Below, piece after piece: positions 7,653-16,510 of a stretch of DNA of 64,000 nucleotides. Under the pieces are notes generated by a model. It was not told where the DNA came from. It saw only the letters and a list, made by a program, of their open reading frames with translations, and did not search any database. The first letter of the stretch is position 1, and every line of letters begins with the position of its first letter. Origin of the DNA: Mucilaginibacter flavidus (GTDB lineage: Bacteria > Bacteroidota > Bacteroidia > Sphingobacteriales > Sphingobacteriaceae); contig NZ_JAMXOE010000013.1 of assembly GCF_024055575.1 (NCBI RefSeq), positions 108,042-172,041 of the forward strand, read 5' to 3'. The translations under genes were made by a program, and so were the position numbers.

Positions 7653-8270
7653 TTGGATAAAGTTAAAGTTTTAGAAAGGTATCTCCCGCCCGATGCTGCC
7701 CCGCTCATCGGCCGCTGGATTGACTACTTTAAATGCGAATTTAAAATTTCGCGCAACCGCAACACAAAATTTGGCGACTACCGGCCCCCGCATTCGGGCA
7801 AAGGGCACCGCATTTCCGTTAATTTCGATTTAAATCCCTATGCTTTCCTGGTAACAACCGTGCACGAGTTTGCGCACCTTCATACCTGGAACGAACACAA
7901 GCATAAAGCCAAACCGCATGGCACCGAGTGGAAAATGAATTTTAAACGGATGATGCAACCATTTTTTGAGAAAGAGGTTTTCCCGGCGGATGTTAAACAC
8001 GCCATAACAAGCTATTTGAATAATCCGGCCGCATCCAGCTGCACCGACCTTAATTTGTACCGGTCGTTGCGTAAGTACGATGCTCCAAAGGAGTCGGAAG
8101 CAGTGGCAACGGTTGAGAAAATCCCGTTAAAAGCAATGTTTAAGCTGAAGGACGGCCGTATATTCAGGAAAGAGGAAAAGCTGAGGAAGCGTTATAAATG
8201 CACAGAAATAAGCTCGAAACGGGTGTATTTATTTAGCCCGGTTGCCGAGGTTGAGCTGATTGCAGATTAA
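7653..8270 (+). CDS. SprT-like zinc metalloprotease-family protein
   Basis: 205 residues beginning at a TTG codon; no in-frame ATG precedes the conserved region. The SprT-type zinc site is VHEFAHLHTW (HExxH, about residues 70-79) with the third ligand in PHGTEWK (about 90). The C-terminal half is basic and lacks the four-cysteine zinc ribbon of SprT/Spartan proteins. Eukaryotic Spartan is a DNA-protein crosslink protease; the bacterial role is unclear. No signal peptide, so cytoplasmic. Confidence 0.85.
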   Translation: MDKVKVLERYLPPDAAPLIGRWIDYFKCEFKISRNRNTKFGDYRPPHSGKGHRISVNFDLNPYAFLVTTVHEFAHLHTWNEHKHKAKPHGTEWKMNFKRMMQPFFEKEVFPADVKHAITSYLNNPAASSCTDLNLYRSLRKYDAPKESEAVATVEKIPLKAMFKLKDGRIFRKEEKLRKRYKCTEISSKRVYLFSPVAEVELIAD

Positions 8271-8292
8271 TTGACCTGGGTATGCGTTTTAC

Positions 8293-8395
8293 CGCAGGCC
8301 TGCGACCTGCGCTGGTGAATTTCGCTCCGTTGGAGCTTGGAAAACACCGAGCCCCAAAGGGGCGGCACCCGTCAGCACAGGTCGCAGGCCTGTGC
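8293..8395. repeat. Palindromic repeat, family R5, copy 1
   Basis: GCAGGCCTGCGACCTGCGCT at the left faces AGCACAGGTCGCAGGCCTGT at the right, with an inner GCCCCAAAGGGGC hairpin. Related copies lie at 49422-49580 and, degraded, 40850-41016. It fills the gap between the SprT-like and HD genes. Confidence 0.8.
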
Positions 8396-8413
8396 TAATA
8401 GACGTTTCAATTT

Positions 8414-9058
8414 ATGATGGACAATTTAGTATTGATTGATAAAACCGTAGCCTTTGTAAAACAGACACTAGAGGATGCCGAAGGCGGTCATGATTGGTGG
8501 CACATACACCGCGTATGGAACAATGCCCGGCTAATTGCCCAAACCGAACAGGCTGATGCGCTAACCGTTGAACTCGCCGCCCTGCTGCACGATATTGCCG
8601 ACAGTAAGTTTCATAACGGCGATGAAGAGATAGGCCCCCAAACGGCGGGCAACTTTTTAAACGGTATTAATGTTGATGCGGAAACCATTCACCATGTACA
8701 GCAGATCATCAGGCATATTTCGTTTAAATCAGGCTTTGATAAAAAAGAATTTCAATCCATCGAGCTGGATATTGTGCAGGATGCCGACCGCCTTGATGCC
8801 ATTGGAGCGATAGGTATTGCCCGAGCTTTCAGCTATGGAGGTTTTAAAGGCCGTGAACTCTATAATCCCGAAGTTACGCCAAATTTGAACATGACCAAGG
8901 CCGAATATAAAGCCTCGACCGCGCCCACTATTAATCACTTTTACGAGAAACTGCTATTGCTTAAGGACAAAATGAACACCGAAACAGGTAAACGACTTGC
9001 CCAACAGCGGCATGATTTTATGCTGGCCTACCTGGAGCAGTTTTATTCGGAGTGTTAA
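8414..9058 (+). CDS. HD-domain phosphohydrolase (YedJ/YpgQ type)
   Basis: 214 residues, one HD domain: H in GGHDWWHIHRVWNNA (about residues 25-38), the HD doublet in LLHDIADSKF (about 57-66) and the later metal Asp in VQDADRLDAIGAIG (about 122-135). This subfamily contains small cytoplasmic nucleotide or pyrophosphate hydrolases such as YpgQ. The physiological substrate cannot be predicted. The gene stands alone, with a repeat upstream and a regulated porin gene downstream. Confidence 0.85.
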   Translation: MMDNLVLIDKTVAFVKQTLEDAEGGHDWWHIHRVWNNARLIAQTEQADALTVELAALLHDIADSKFHNGDEEIGPQTAGNFLNGINVDAETIHHVQQIIRHISFKSGFDKKEFQSIELDIVQDADRLDAIGAIGIARAFSYGGFKGRELYNPEVTPNLNMTKAEYKASTAPTINHFYEKLLLLKDKMNTETGKRLAQQRHDFMLAYLEQFYSEC

Positions 9059-9140
9059 TCGCTTACCTTATTTCTTAATCCCGGGATAACAATAGACACA
9101 TTTAGCTGTTGCATCTTGCAAACTAATATTATTATATTTT

Positions 9141-9162
9141 AAATTTAGGCATGTCTAAATTT
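9141..9162 (+). promoter_or_regulatory. DtxR/MntR-like operator palindrome
   Basis: AAATTTAGGCATGTCTAAAT followed by TT forms a near-perfect 22-bp inverted repeat (8-base perfect arms). It resembles the TTTAGGC...GCCTAAA type of site bound by DtxR/MntR metal-dependent repressors. It ends five bases before the -7 box at 9168 and covers the -33 region, an ideal position for repression. Regulator identity is inferred. Confidence 0.55.
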
Positions 9163-9167
9163 TTTAT

Positions 9168-9175
9168 TAGATTTG
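9168..9175 (+). promoter_or_regulatory. -7 box TAGATTTG of the porin gene
   Basis: Exact TAnnTTTG match 30 bases upstream of the ATG at 9206. The -33 region is overlapped by the palindrome at 9141-9162; no TTG -33 box is visible. Confidence 0.5.
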
Positions 9176-9205
9176 TATAAAATTTACAATGTTGCATCAG
9201 CCCTT

Positions 9206-10513
9206 ATGAAGAAATACCTACTATACCTATTAATTATTGCCGGGATAAACAGCGCATTTGCGCAGGATACAGTAAAAAAGGAACGCTTTAGCTTCCATTT
9301 TCAGCAGACCATAATTACACAATATAAACCCGGTTTCAGCGCCAGCTATACAGGGCTGAACAGTTTATCAACAAAAGAAGAAACGCAGAGTTCCATTACC
9401 TCTACCTTTTTTGGTGCTGCCAGGCTATGGAAAGGCGCCGAAGCCTATTTTAACCCAGAAATTTCGGGAGGGGCAGGCTTGAGCAAAACTTTAGGCATAG
9501 CAGGTTTCCCTAACGGCGAAACATTCAGGGTAGGCTCTGCTGAACCGAAAATTTATATCGCGCGTTTATACTTTAAACAGAATTTTGAATGGGGAGCAGA
9601 AAAGGATACCATACAAAGCGATGCCAATGTTTTGGCAGGCTTAAAAAGCAAACGTTATTTTTCGATAGCTGCCGGTAAATTTGGCATGGCCGATTTTTTT
9701 GATGGTAACCAGTTTAGTCACGACCCGCGCTCACAGTTTATGAACTGGGCATTGATGGATAACGGCGCCTGGGATTATCCCGCGAATACCCGCGGCTACA
9801 CCATGGGCATAGTTACCGAACTTGGCCAGCCAACCTGGACACTGCGCTTTGCCCTTACCATGGTAGTTACGCAAGCCAATTCCTCGATATGGGACGGCAA
9901 AGTAGGTAAAGCCAATACACAAACGCTGGAGTACGAAAAACGCTATACTTTGAACGGTCAGAAAGGAACACTGCGTGTGCTGGGCTTCAGGAACAACGGC
10001 AAATTCGGTGATTATAACTTAAGTATCGCCCAAAATCCAACCGCACCAAATGTAGATACCACGCAGGCTTACGGCCGGCATAAATATGGCTTCGGTATAA
10101 GCGCCGACCAATATTTAAGTAAGGATTTTGGGGTATTTGCAAAAGCCAGCTATAACGACGGCCATACGCAAACCTGGTTTTTTACCGAGATTGACCGCAC
10201 GGTATCTTTCGGCGGTGTGCTAAAAGGTACCTCATGGAAACGCGCTGATGATGAAGTTGGATTGGCCTTTATTGGCAACGGTTTATCGGCCCCTCATAAA
10301 AATTACCTGGCGGCAGGTGGCTACGGGTTTTTAATTGGCGATGGCAAACTAAACTACGCCCCCGAAATGATTGCCGAACTGTATTACAAGGTTAACGCTT
10401 ATCAGCACAAGTTATTTTTAACACCCGATTACCAGTTTATTGTAAACCCGGCTTATAACAAAGACAGGGGGCCGGTAAATGTGTTTTCGATAAGGGCACA
10501 TGTGGAATTTTGA
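9206..10513 (+). CDS. OprB-family (carbohydrate-selective type) outer-membrane porin
   Basis: 435 residues from the ATG at 9206, which begins a signal peptide (MKKYLLYLLIIAGINSAFAQ); an extension to 9173 would spoil it. OprB-like features: FHFQQTIITQYKPGF, WKGAEAYFNPEISGGAGLS, the LYFKQNF strand, AAGKFGMADFFDGNQFSHD, YPANTRGYTMG, and C-terminal AHVEF ending in Phe. The family forms outer-membrane diffusion channels. The metal-repressor-like operator suggests a channel induced by manganese or iron limitation rather than by sugar. That reading rests on the operator alone. Confidence 0.8.
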   Translation: MKKYLLYLLIIAGINSAFAQDTVKKERFSFHFQQTIITQYKPGFSASYTGLNSLSTKEETQSSITSTFFGAARLWKGAEAYFNPEISGGAGLSKTLGIAGFPNGETFRVGSAEPKIYIARLYFKQNFEWGAEKDTIQSDANVLAGLKSKRYFSIAAGKFGMADFFDGNQFSHDPRSQFMNWALMDNGAWDYPANTRGYTMGIVTELGQPTWTLRFALTMVVTQANSSIWDGKVGKANTQTLEYEKRYTLNGQKGTLRVLGFRNNGKFGDYNLSIAQNPTAPNVDTTQAYGRHKYGFGISADQYLSKDFGVFAKASYNDGHTQTWFFTEIDRTVSFGGVLKGTSWKRADDEVGLAFIGNGLSAPHKNYLAAGGYGFLIGDGKLNYAPEMIAELYYKVNAYQHKLFLTPDYQFIVNPAYNKDRGPVNVFSIRAHVEF

Positions 10514-10657
10514 ATCGGGATTTAGGGATTTAATGGATTAACGCGATGTATGCCGACTAAATTTAACCCCGCATTAATCCTTTCTCTCTTTTTTCAATCA
10601 AATGTAAAAATCGCGTTGGTTTATAACCATTCTAAACAAAATGCGTTTATTAGTACA

Positions 10658-11191
10658 ATGAAGAAATTTTTGCTGCCCGTATTGCTGATTGTTGTTGCAT
10701 CGACTGCTTTTACCTATGTAAACAGTACGGTAACCCGTGCTGCCATAGCTTTTAAAACCAAAAATATGGGCATCGGCGTTGATGGCACCATTGGTGGTTT
10801 ACAGGCCGATATCCACTTTAACGCAGCCAACCTCGCAGCCAGCAGCGTCGAGGCGTCGGTTGATGTAAACACATTAAATACCGATAATTCAAGTCGTGAT
10901 GAGCATTTGCACGGCGAGGACTTTTTCGACGTAACGAATTATCCAAAAATCTTCCTGAAATCGGTATCAATAAGTCACCGAAGCGGCAACAACTATACCG
11001 GCCGGTTCAATTTGACTATAAAAGCCAAAACTAAACAGGTTGATATTCCATTCACGCTTACCCAGGCCAACGGCACATCAACCTTTAAGGGCAGCTTCAA
11101 AATAAACCGCCTTGATTACGGCATAGGCACCAGCAGCCTGGTACTAGCCGATGAGGTGAGTATTAATATTGATGCTGCGGCTAAGGATTAA
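10658..11191 (+). CDS. YceI-family periplasmic lipid-binding-like protein
   Basis: 177 residues starting at the ATG at 10658, where a signal/anchor sequence begins (MKKFLLPVLLIVVASTAFTY). The YceI fold is recognisable from the strands and the motif SRDEHLHGEDFFDVTNYPKI (about 87-106), then GRFNLTIKAKTKQVDIPFTL and FKINRLDYGIG. YceI proteins are lipocalin-like barrels that bind isoprenoid chains. No partner enzyme (such as cytochrome b561) is adjacent, so the ligand is unknown. Confidence 0.9.
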   Translation: MKKFLLPVLLIVVASTAFTYVNSTVTRAAIAFKTKNMGIGVDGTIGGLQADIHFNAANLAASSVEASVDVNTLNTDNSSRDEHLHGEDFFDVTNYPKIFLKSVSISHRSGNNYTGRFNLTIKAKTKQVDIPFTLTQANGTSTFKGSFKINRLDYGIGTSSLVLADEVSINIDAAAKD

Positions 11192-11194
11192 ATT

Positions 11195-11282
11195 TAGTCT
11201 TGAGTCGAAAGTCTTGAGTCCTAAGTCGGAAAAGGTTATTATTGACTTAGGACTTCCGACTAAAGACTATTGACTTGACTCT
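11195..11282. repeat. AGTC/GACT-rich inverted repeat (family R9)
   Basis: Iterations of AGTCTTGAGTC and AGTCCTAAGTCGGAA on the left face ACTTAGGACTTCCGACTAAAG on the right. It fills the whole gap between convergent YceI and permease genes and could act as a terminator for both. Similar tracts occur at 33936-33985, 34813-34850 and 62071-62171. Confidence 0.65.
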
Positions 11283-12605
11283 TCAGTTCTTATGATACGG
11301 TTTCCTCCAAACAATAATGCGCCATACCAGCTCAGCACTTGATAGTGCCACAATTGCAAAAACTGCAGCCCAAACAGCATGCTCTTCTGATGAAAATGCG
11401 CCAAACAGCGCAACAAAATAAACGGTAAAGGGTAGCAAAATCATCAGGCAGAGGCCAGGGATACCCAAAGGGATTGTGAACGGGCGATGTCTATCCGGCT
11501 CTGCTCTGCGTAGTCTTATTAGCGACACATATTCGAGTGAGAGGCCGGCGCCGTAAACGGTGACATCGATAATCAGTAAATCGCCGAATTTCCATAGCGT
11601 CATCAAGCTTACAATAACAGAACATACGATTATTGACACGTAGGGCGTTTGAAAACGGCGATGCTGGCGGTTAAGTCCTTTATGCAGCAAATCATCATCA
11701 GCCATTACCTTTGGCACCCGCGAAACAGATAATAAAACTGCGGCGTATATCCCCAGGCTGCTGGCCATGCCTGCAAAAGCAATCAGGCCCCCAAGCCATT
11801 TGCCGCTGATAATTTCGGCTACTGCCGGGAAGCCTTTATCTTCTAAAACTGCAGCACTTATACCGGTTTGCTGGGTAACTAAAATCACCATAACATATAA
11901 CACTATAACCAGCACGAAAGCAGTAAAAACAGATACCAGGTACGATTTTACCGGTTTATCAACCTCTTCGGCATAGGTGGTTACATTGTCCCAGCCCAGG
12001 CAGTTCCACATTACCACATACAGCCCCATGCCCAGGGAAGGGAAGGGAACACCTGTTAATGATGGCGACGGGATATGTATACCACCGGTATGGTGCGCAA
12101 AAAAAAGCGTAAACATGATGATGAAAGGCGCAAACACTATCGCCCCTAAAAATAACGCGGTCCTTCCCACCGGTACGATGCCTAATATATTAAGCCCTGC
12201 CGATACCCAGACAACGCATAAACACAAAGGGATACGGTATTCGGCCAATGCCGGGAAAAAGTAGGAAGCATACAGCACAAACAGCCCCGGGTAAATTGCC
12301 AGGTCGACAAACGTGTAGAGCCAGGTCCACCAACCTTCAAAAAACCCCCAGCGGGTGCCGAGCGCATATTTTACCCATTTGTAGTAGCCGCCGGTTATGG
12401 GCATCATGCTGTTCAGCTCGAGCACGGTTAAAATTGCGGGCACATCCCACAGTATCGGGGTTATAATCAAGAGCAGTAGCGCACCATGTTCACCTACATG
12501 CGTTAGCAAAGGTTCAAGCCCGTACGGCCCGCCGGATACGGTAAAAAAGATAACAGCGACAAGCTGTATAATCCTTATTTTTTTTAGTGGCAAAGCGGCT
12601 GGCAT
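11283..12605 (-). CDS. APC-superfamily amino acid permease
   Basis: 440 residues, about 12 hydrophobic segments. The first helix carries the unwound-helix motif FTVSGGPYGLEPL; later FEGWWTWLYTFVDLAIYPGL and the conserved CLGWDNVTTYAEEV and MASSLGIYAAVLLSVSRVP. These features fit the amino acid/polyamine antiporter branch of the APC superfamily in the inner membrane. The ATG at 12603-12605 is preferred to a TTG six bases upstream. Substrate is unknown. It is not in an operon; the upstream 206 bp to the next start hold no recognised feature. Confidence 0.88.
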   Translation of the reverse strand: MPAALPLKKIRIIQLVAVIFFTVSGGPYGLEPLLTHVGEHGALLLLIITPILWDVPAILTVLELNSMMPITGGYYKWVKYALGTRWGFFEGWWTWLYTFVDLAIYPGLFVLYASYFFPALAEYRIPLCLCVVWVSAGLNILGIVPVGRTALFLGAIVFAPFIIMFTLFFAHHTGGIHIPSPSLTGVPFPSLGMGLYVVMWNCLGWDNVTTYAEEVDKPVKSYLVSVFTAFVLVIVLYVMVILVTQQTGISAAVLEDKGFPAVAEIISGKWLGGLIAFAGMASSLGIYAAVLLSVSRVPKVMADDDLLHKGLNRQHRRFQTPYVSIIVCSVIVSLMTLWKFGDLLIIDVTVYGAGLSLEYVSLIRLRRAEPDRHRPFTIPLGIPGLCLMILLPFTVYFVALFGAFSSEEHAVWAAVFAIVALSSAELVWRIIVWRKPYHKN

Positions 12606-12817
12606 CGGCAATAAAAATATTATTTATTAGCCGTGAAATCTAATGCCAACTTTAAAATTTCCTTAAAAAAACATTAACTCAACGTATCATAAATTTTACA
12701 ATTTATTCCCTTCCCGCATACCGTGTTAAACCAAAATTAAGTAACCGTTACATTTCTTCCGCGCCTTAAAAAGCCGCAACCTATTGTTTAGTTTTAATAA
12801 AATTGAAAGCTATTGCT

Positions 12818-13864
12818 ATGCGGAAAAAGATATTATTTATCACCGGCTCCATCAATCAAACCACACAGATGCACCAGATATCGCGGCACCTGCAGCAGTA
12901 CGATTGCTGGTTTAGCCAGATGTTTCCCAACTCCCAATTTTTAAAGACCATTATAAAACATACGCGGCTTGCCGATGGAACAGTATTAACGGGCCAGTTT
13001 CGGAAAAACTCCGAAAACTACCTGTCATCGCAGGGTTTGCAGATTGATTACGGTGCGCAATTAAACAAGTATGACCTTGTGGTTTATTGCTCGGACATGG
13101 TGGTAGACCCTAAGTTTAAGGATGCCAAAACGATTTGGGTGCAGGAGGGGATGATTGATAAACGCACCATATTAACCGGGATTGTAAAGGCGCTGGGTGT
13201 TGCCCCTTATTTTACCGGCGATACATCATTAAATGGTTCGACCAACCAATGCGACATTTACTGTGCCGCATCCGAAGGATATAAAAATCATTTTACTAAA
13301 TATGGCACAGCAGCAGAGAAATTAATTGTAACCGGGATACCGAATTACGATAATCATGTTGAGTATGTAAAAAACGATTTCCCGTTTCGTGATTATGTGA
13401 TGGTGGCGACGTCGGACATGCGAGAAACCTATCGTTTTGAAAACCGTGTGGCGTTTATAAAAAAGGCGGTTAAAATAGCTGCCGGCCGGCCTATGCTTTT
13501 TAAACTGCACCCGAATGAAAAGTTCGACAGGGCCGAAGCCGAGATCCGCAAGTATGCACCCGCCGGAACATTGGTATTTAACAGCGGCAACACCAGCCAC
13601 ATGATAGCCAATTGCTGCGAACTGGTAACGCAGTATTCGACAGTAGTTTATACCGGCATTTCGCTGGGTAAAAAAGTGCATTCGTGTTTTAATGTGGATG
13701 AATTGAAGCGCTTGTCGCCCGTGCAAAACGGCGGCACGTCGGCAATAAACATCGCCCAGGTTTGCAGCGCATTTATAGAGTTTGAGGGGAAGAAAGAAGA
13801 TTTCGTTCCGGCGTTTATACCGCTGCCTGTGGCCATGCCGGATTACGAGTGTGAATACGCATAA
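12818..13864 (+). CDS. Putative capsule/CDP-glycerol-transferase-like protein at the head of a sugar cluster
   Basis: 348 residues, from the ATG at 12818 (a TTG at 12803 is the alternative). Alternating beta/alpha pattern with two Rossmann-like halves as in GT-B enzymes: KKILFITGS at the start, WVQEGMID (about 110), GIPNYDNHV (about 172) opening the second half, and FKLHPNE (about 228-234), a motif seen in CDP-glycerol:glycerophosphotransferases and capsule transferases. It is followed 16 bases later by a cytidylyltransferase gene, so it may use the CMP-sugar made by this cluster. A precursor-processing role is equally possible. Confidence 0.5.
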   Translation: MRKKILFITGSINQTTQMHQISRHLQQYDCWFSQMFPNSQFLKTIIKHTRLADGTVLTGQFRKNSENYLSSQGLQIDYGAQLNKYDLVVYCSDMVVDPKFKDAKTIWVQEGMIDKRTILTGIVKALGVAPYFTGDTSLNGSTNQCDIYCAASEGYKNHFTKYGTAAEKLIVTGIPNYDNHVEYVKNDFPFRDYVMVATSDMRETYRFENRVAFIKKAVKIAAGRPMLFKLHPNEKFDRAEAEIRKYAPAGTLVFNSGNTSHMIANCCELVTQYSTVVYTGISLGKKVHSCFNVDELKRLSPVQNGGTSAINIAQVCSAFIEFEGKKEDFVPAFIPLPVAMPDYECEYA

Positions 13865-13880
13865 CAGCATTGCAGAGGGT

Positions 13881-14690
13881 ATGGGGTTAAAAATAGTGAT
13901 CGTTGTACAGGCCCGGATGTCGTCGAGCCGTTTATCGGGGAAGGTTATGCTCCCGGTTTTAGGGAAAAGCCTGCTCTACCGCATGATTGAACGGCTGAAG
14001 CTGGTGCGCAACGAAGTACAACTGGTAGTCGCTACATCGCATAAGGGGGATGATGATATCATCGAATACGAATCCTTAAAAATGGGGGTGCCCTGCTTCA
14101 GGGGCGACCTTAATAATTTGCTCGACCGGCATTACCAGGCAGCAAAAGCATTTGAAGCTGATATCGTGCTTAAAATACCGTCCGATTGCCCGCTTATCGA
14201 CCCTCAAATTGTTGACAACGTGCTTGATGTTTTTATGGCCGATGGCGGTAAATACGACTATGTAAGCAACCTGCACCCGGCTACTTACCCGGACGGGAAC
14301 GATGTGGAGGTGATGACTATAGATTGTTTAAAAAGGGCGTGGCAGGTAGCTGTAAAACCTTTGGAACTGGAGCATACCACGCCTTATATATGGGAAAACG
14401 CCGGCAGGTTCAGGATAGGTAATGTGAGCTGGGAAACAGGGCTCGATTATTCCATGTCGCACCGCTTTACCATCGATTACGAAGCCGATTATCAATTTAT
14501 AAAAAGGGTATTTGAAGAACTGTATGAAGCAAACCCGGCATTTACCTGTACCGACATTATAAACCTGCTTGAGGCAAAGCCCGGGATATACAACATTAAT
14601 GCACAATACGCCGGCGTAAACTGGTACCGCCATCATTTGGATGAGCTAAAAACCATTACCGCTGAGCAGACAAAAATACCTGCAGTATAA
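13881..14690 (+). CDS. SpsF-like CMP-sugar cytidylyltransferase
   Basis: 269 residues starting at the ATG at 13881, right before the conserved start VIVVQARMSSSRLSGKVMLP. It belongs to the CTP_transf_3 family (SpsF, relatives of KdsB/NeuA): the glycine-free signature RxSSSRLxGK, VVATSHKGDDD (about 56-66) and KIPSDCPLIDP (about 97-107, metal-binding Asp). Such enzymes transfer CMP from CTP to the anomeric hydroxyl of a ulosonic acid. The NeuB-type synthase at the end of the run supplies a matching substrate class. The downstream transketolase gene starts 10 bases after the stop. Confidence 0.82.
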   Translation: MGLKIVIVVQARMSSSRLSGKVMLPVLGKSLLYRMIERLKLVRNEVQLVVATSHKGDDDIIEYESLKMGVPCFRGDLNNLLDRHYQAAKAFEADIVLKIPSDCPLIDPQIVDNVLDVFMADGGKYDYVSNLHPATYPDGNDVEVMTIDCLKRAWQVAVKPLELEHTTPYIWENAGRFRIGNVSWETGLDYSMSHRFTIDYEADYQFIKRVFEELYEANPAFTCTDIINLLEAKPGIYNINAQYAGVNWYRHHLDELKTITAEQTKIPAV

Positions 14691-14700
14691 ACCAATAATA

Positions 14701-15558
14701 ATGCACCAAACACAAATAAACCGGCTTGAAGCAACAGCTTTAAACGTACGCGAACATATTATAAAAATGTCGACCGATGGGGGCTGCTTTGTTGGCGCCT
14801 CACTGTCGGCTGCCGATTTGATAGTTTACCTGTATTCGGAGTTTTTAAATGTAAACGCAGGAAACTTAAACGATCCAAACCGCGATTACCTGTTCCTGTC
14901 AAAGGGCCATGACGTACCAGCACTCTACGGCACATTCGCCGAATTGGGCTTGCTGGAAAAAGAGCGCCTTCAAAATCATTTAAGCCTTAACGATAATATT
15001 TACTGGCACCCCAATACAAAAATACCGGGTATCGAGTTTCATTCCGGCTCACTGGGGCATTTGCCGTCGGTGGCAATTGGAGTGGCCATGGATATTAAAA
15101 TACGTGGCGGCAGTAACAGGGTGGTTTGTATTATGGGCGATGGCGAACTGAATGAAGGTACCTGCTGGGAGGCTGCCCTGGTGGCCAACGCCTATAAGCT
15201 TGACAATTTGATCTTCGTGATTGACCGCAACCATTTCCAGGCCAATATGGCAACGGAGGATTTGATCCCGCTGGAGCCGCTGCACGATAAATTTACGGCA
15301 TTTGGCGCCGCAGTAAAACGCATAAACGGCCACGACTTTGAGGCCCTGCACGAGGCATTTTCCGCGTGCCCATTTGAAGCCGGCAAGGTTAACGTGGTAA
15401 TAGCTGACACGGTTAGGGGCAAAGGCCTGCCCAGCATTGAGCGCCGCGCCGACAGGTGGTTCTGCAATTTTAACGCCGAAGAAGTTGACAGCCTGCTGAA
15501 AGAACTGCACGGCGAGCACACCACACAATTAACATCAGAAACTTTAGTAGTGAGGTAA
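14701..15558 (+). CDS. Transketolase, N-terminal (TPP-binding) subunit
   Basis: 285 residues corresponding to the first third to half of a full transketolase. The TPP/metal motif GDGELNEGTCWEAALVANA starts at about residue 146 and ends at DRNHFQ; KGHDVPALYGTFAELG (about 64) and SGSLGHLPSVAIGVA (about 116) are also conserved. Two-subunit transketolases are normal in many bacteria and the gene is intact, not frameshifted. Placement among sugar-acid genes suggests a dedicated C2-transfer step on a pathway precursor instead of, or besides, the pentose phosphate pathway. Confidence 0.9.
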   Translation: MHQTQINRLEATALNVREHIIKMSTDGGCFVGASLSAADLIVYLYSEFLNVNAGNLNDPNRDYLFLSKGHDVPALYGTFAELGLLEKERLQNHLSLNDNIYWHPNTKIPGIEFHSGSLGHLPSVAIGVAMDIKIRGGSNRVVCIMGDGELNEGTCWEAALVANAYKLDNLIFVIDRNHFQANMATEDLIPLEPLHDKFTAFGAAVKRINGHDFEALHEAFSACPFEAGKVNVVIADTVRGKGLPSIERRADRWFCNFNAEEVDSLLKELHGEHTTQLTSETLVVR

Positions 15559-15560
15559 CC

Positions 15561-16499
15561 ATGACTTACGAAGAATTATTAACCGAAACCGCCCTGAACG
15601 ACGATCGCTTTATAGTGATGACGGCCGAAAACAGGGCTTTAGTGCGCAATATACCAGCCAAATTAGGAAACAGGTTTATCGACACCGGCATAACCGAACA
15701 AACCATGATCGGCGCGGCCGCCGGTCTTGCGCTGCGCGGCCGTATACCGGTTGTGCACGCGCTTGCATCCTTTTTATCTATGCGGGCATTTGAGTTTATC
15801 CGTACAGATGCGGGCATCCCCAAACTGCCGGTTAAGCTGAGCAGCTTTATACCTGGGTTTTTGTCGGACGGAAACGGCCCGACGCACCAGGCGCTTGAAG
15901 ACATCGCCCTGATGTGCGGCATCCCAAACATGACGGTTTTTGCGCCGGCAGATGAGGACGACCTGGTAAAAATGCTGCCGCAGGTATGGAAGCACCCCAA
16001 TCCTTCATACGTACGCATCAACACCCGGAAAACCGATTACGCGCACGCACCTTTTGAGTGGGGAAAAGCAGAAGTTGTTTCTATTGGTGAAGATGTTACC
16101 ATATTAACCTATGGGCTGTTGTTTGAACAGGCATTGATAGCGGCCGAAGTTTTAAAAAGCGAAGGGTTGAGCGTAGGCCTTATAAACATGCGCAGCCTAA
16201 AGCCGGTTGACGAACGCGCCATACTGGAAGCCACGCGCGAAAGCCGCCTCACCATAACGCTGGAAGACCATTTTCAAACAGGCGGCCTTTACAGTATAGT
16301 CGCCACCGTGCTGCTTAAGCATGGGCTTACCGCCAATGTATTGCCAATTGCATTGAATGAACGATGGTTTAAGCCATCGCTGTTGCCAAATGTGCTGCAG
16401 CACGAAGGTTTCACCGGGAAGCAAGTCGCCGAAAGAATATTGGGTTACAAAACTTTTTTCACTCAGCCTAAAATGGCCGTTCCTGAATTTTCAGAATAA
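15561..16499 (+). CDS. Transketolase, C-terminal (pyrimidine and C-terminal domains) subunit
   Basis: 312 residues completing the enzyme started at 14701; the two genes are separated by two bases. The pyrimidine-binding region has FIDTGITEQTMIGAAAGLA (the TPP-activating Glu) and DGNGPTHQALEDIALM. The C-terminal domain follows from about residue 180 (VTILTYGLLFEQALIAA, then TITLEDHFQTGGLYS). Both subunits together should form an active TPP enzyme in the cytoplasm. Confidence 0.9.
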   Translation: MTYEELLTETALNDDRFIVMTAENRALVRNIPAKLGNRFIDTGITEQTMIGAAAGLALRGRIPVVHALASFLSMRAFEFIRTDAGIPKLPVKLSSFIPGFLSDGNGPTHQALEDIALMCGIPNMTVFAPADEDDLVKMLPQVWKHPNPSYVRINTRKTDYAHAPFEWGKAEVVSIGEDVTILTYGLLFEQALIAAEVLKSEGLSVGLINMRSLKPVDERAILEATRESRLTITLEDHFQTGGLYSIVATVLLKHGLTANVLPIALNERWFKPSLLPNVLQHEGFTGKQVAERILGYKTFFTQPKMAVPEFSE

Positions 16500-16510
16500 A
16501 AAAATTGATT

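Noticed and set aside
14701..16499. Frameshifted transketolase
   Set aside because: Two complete subunits with their own starts and a 2-base gap; this split form is common.
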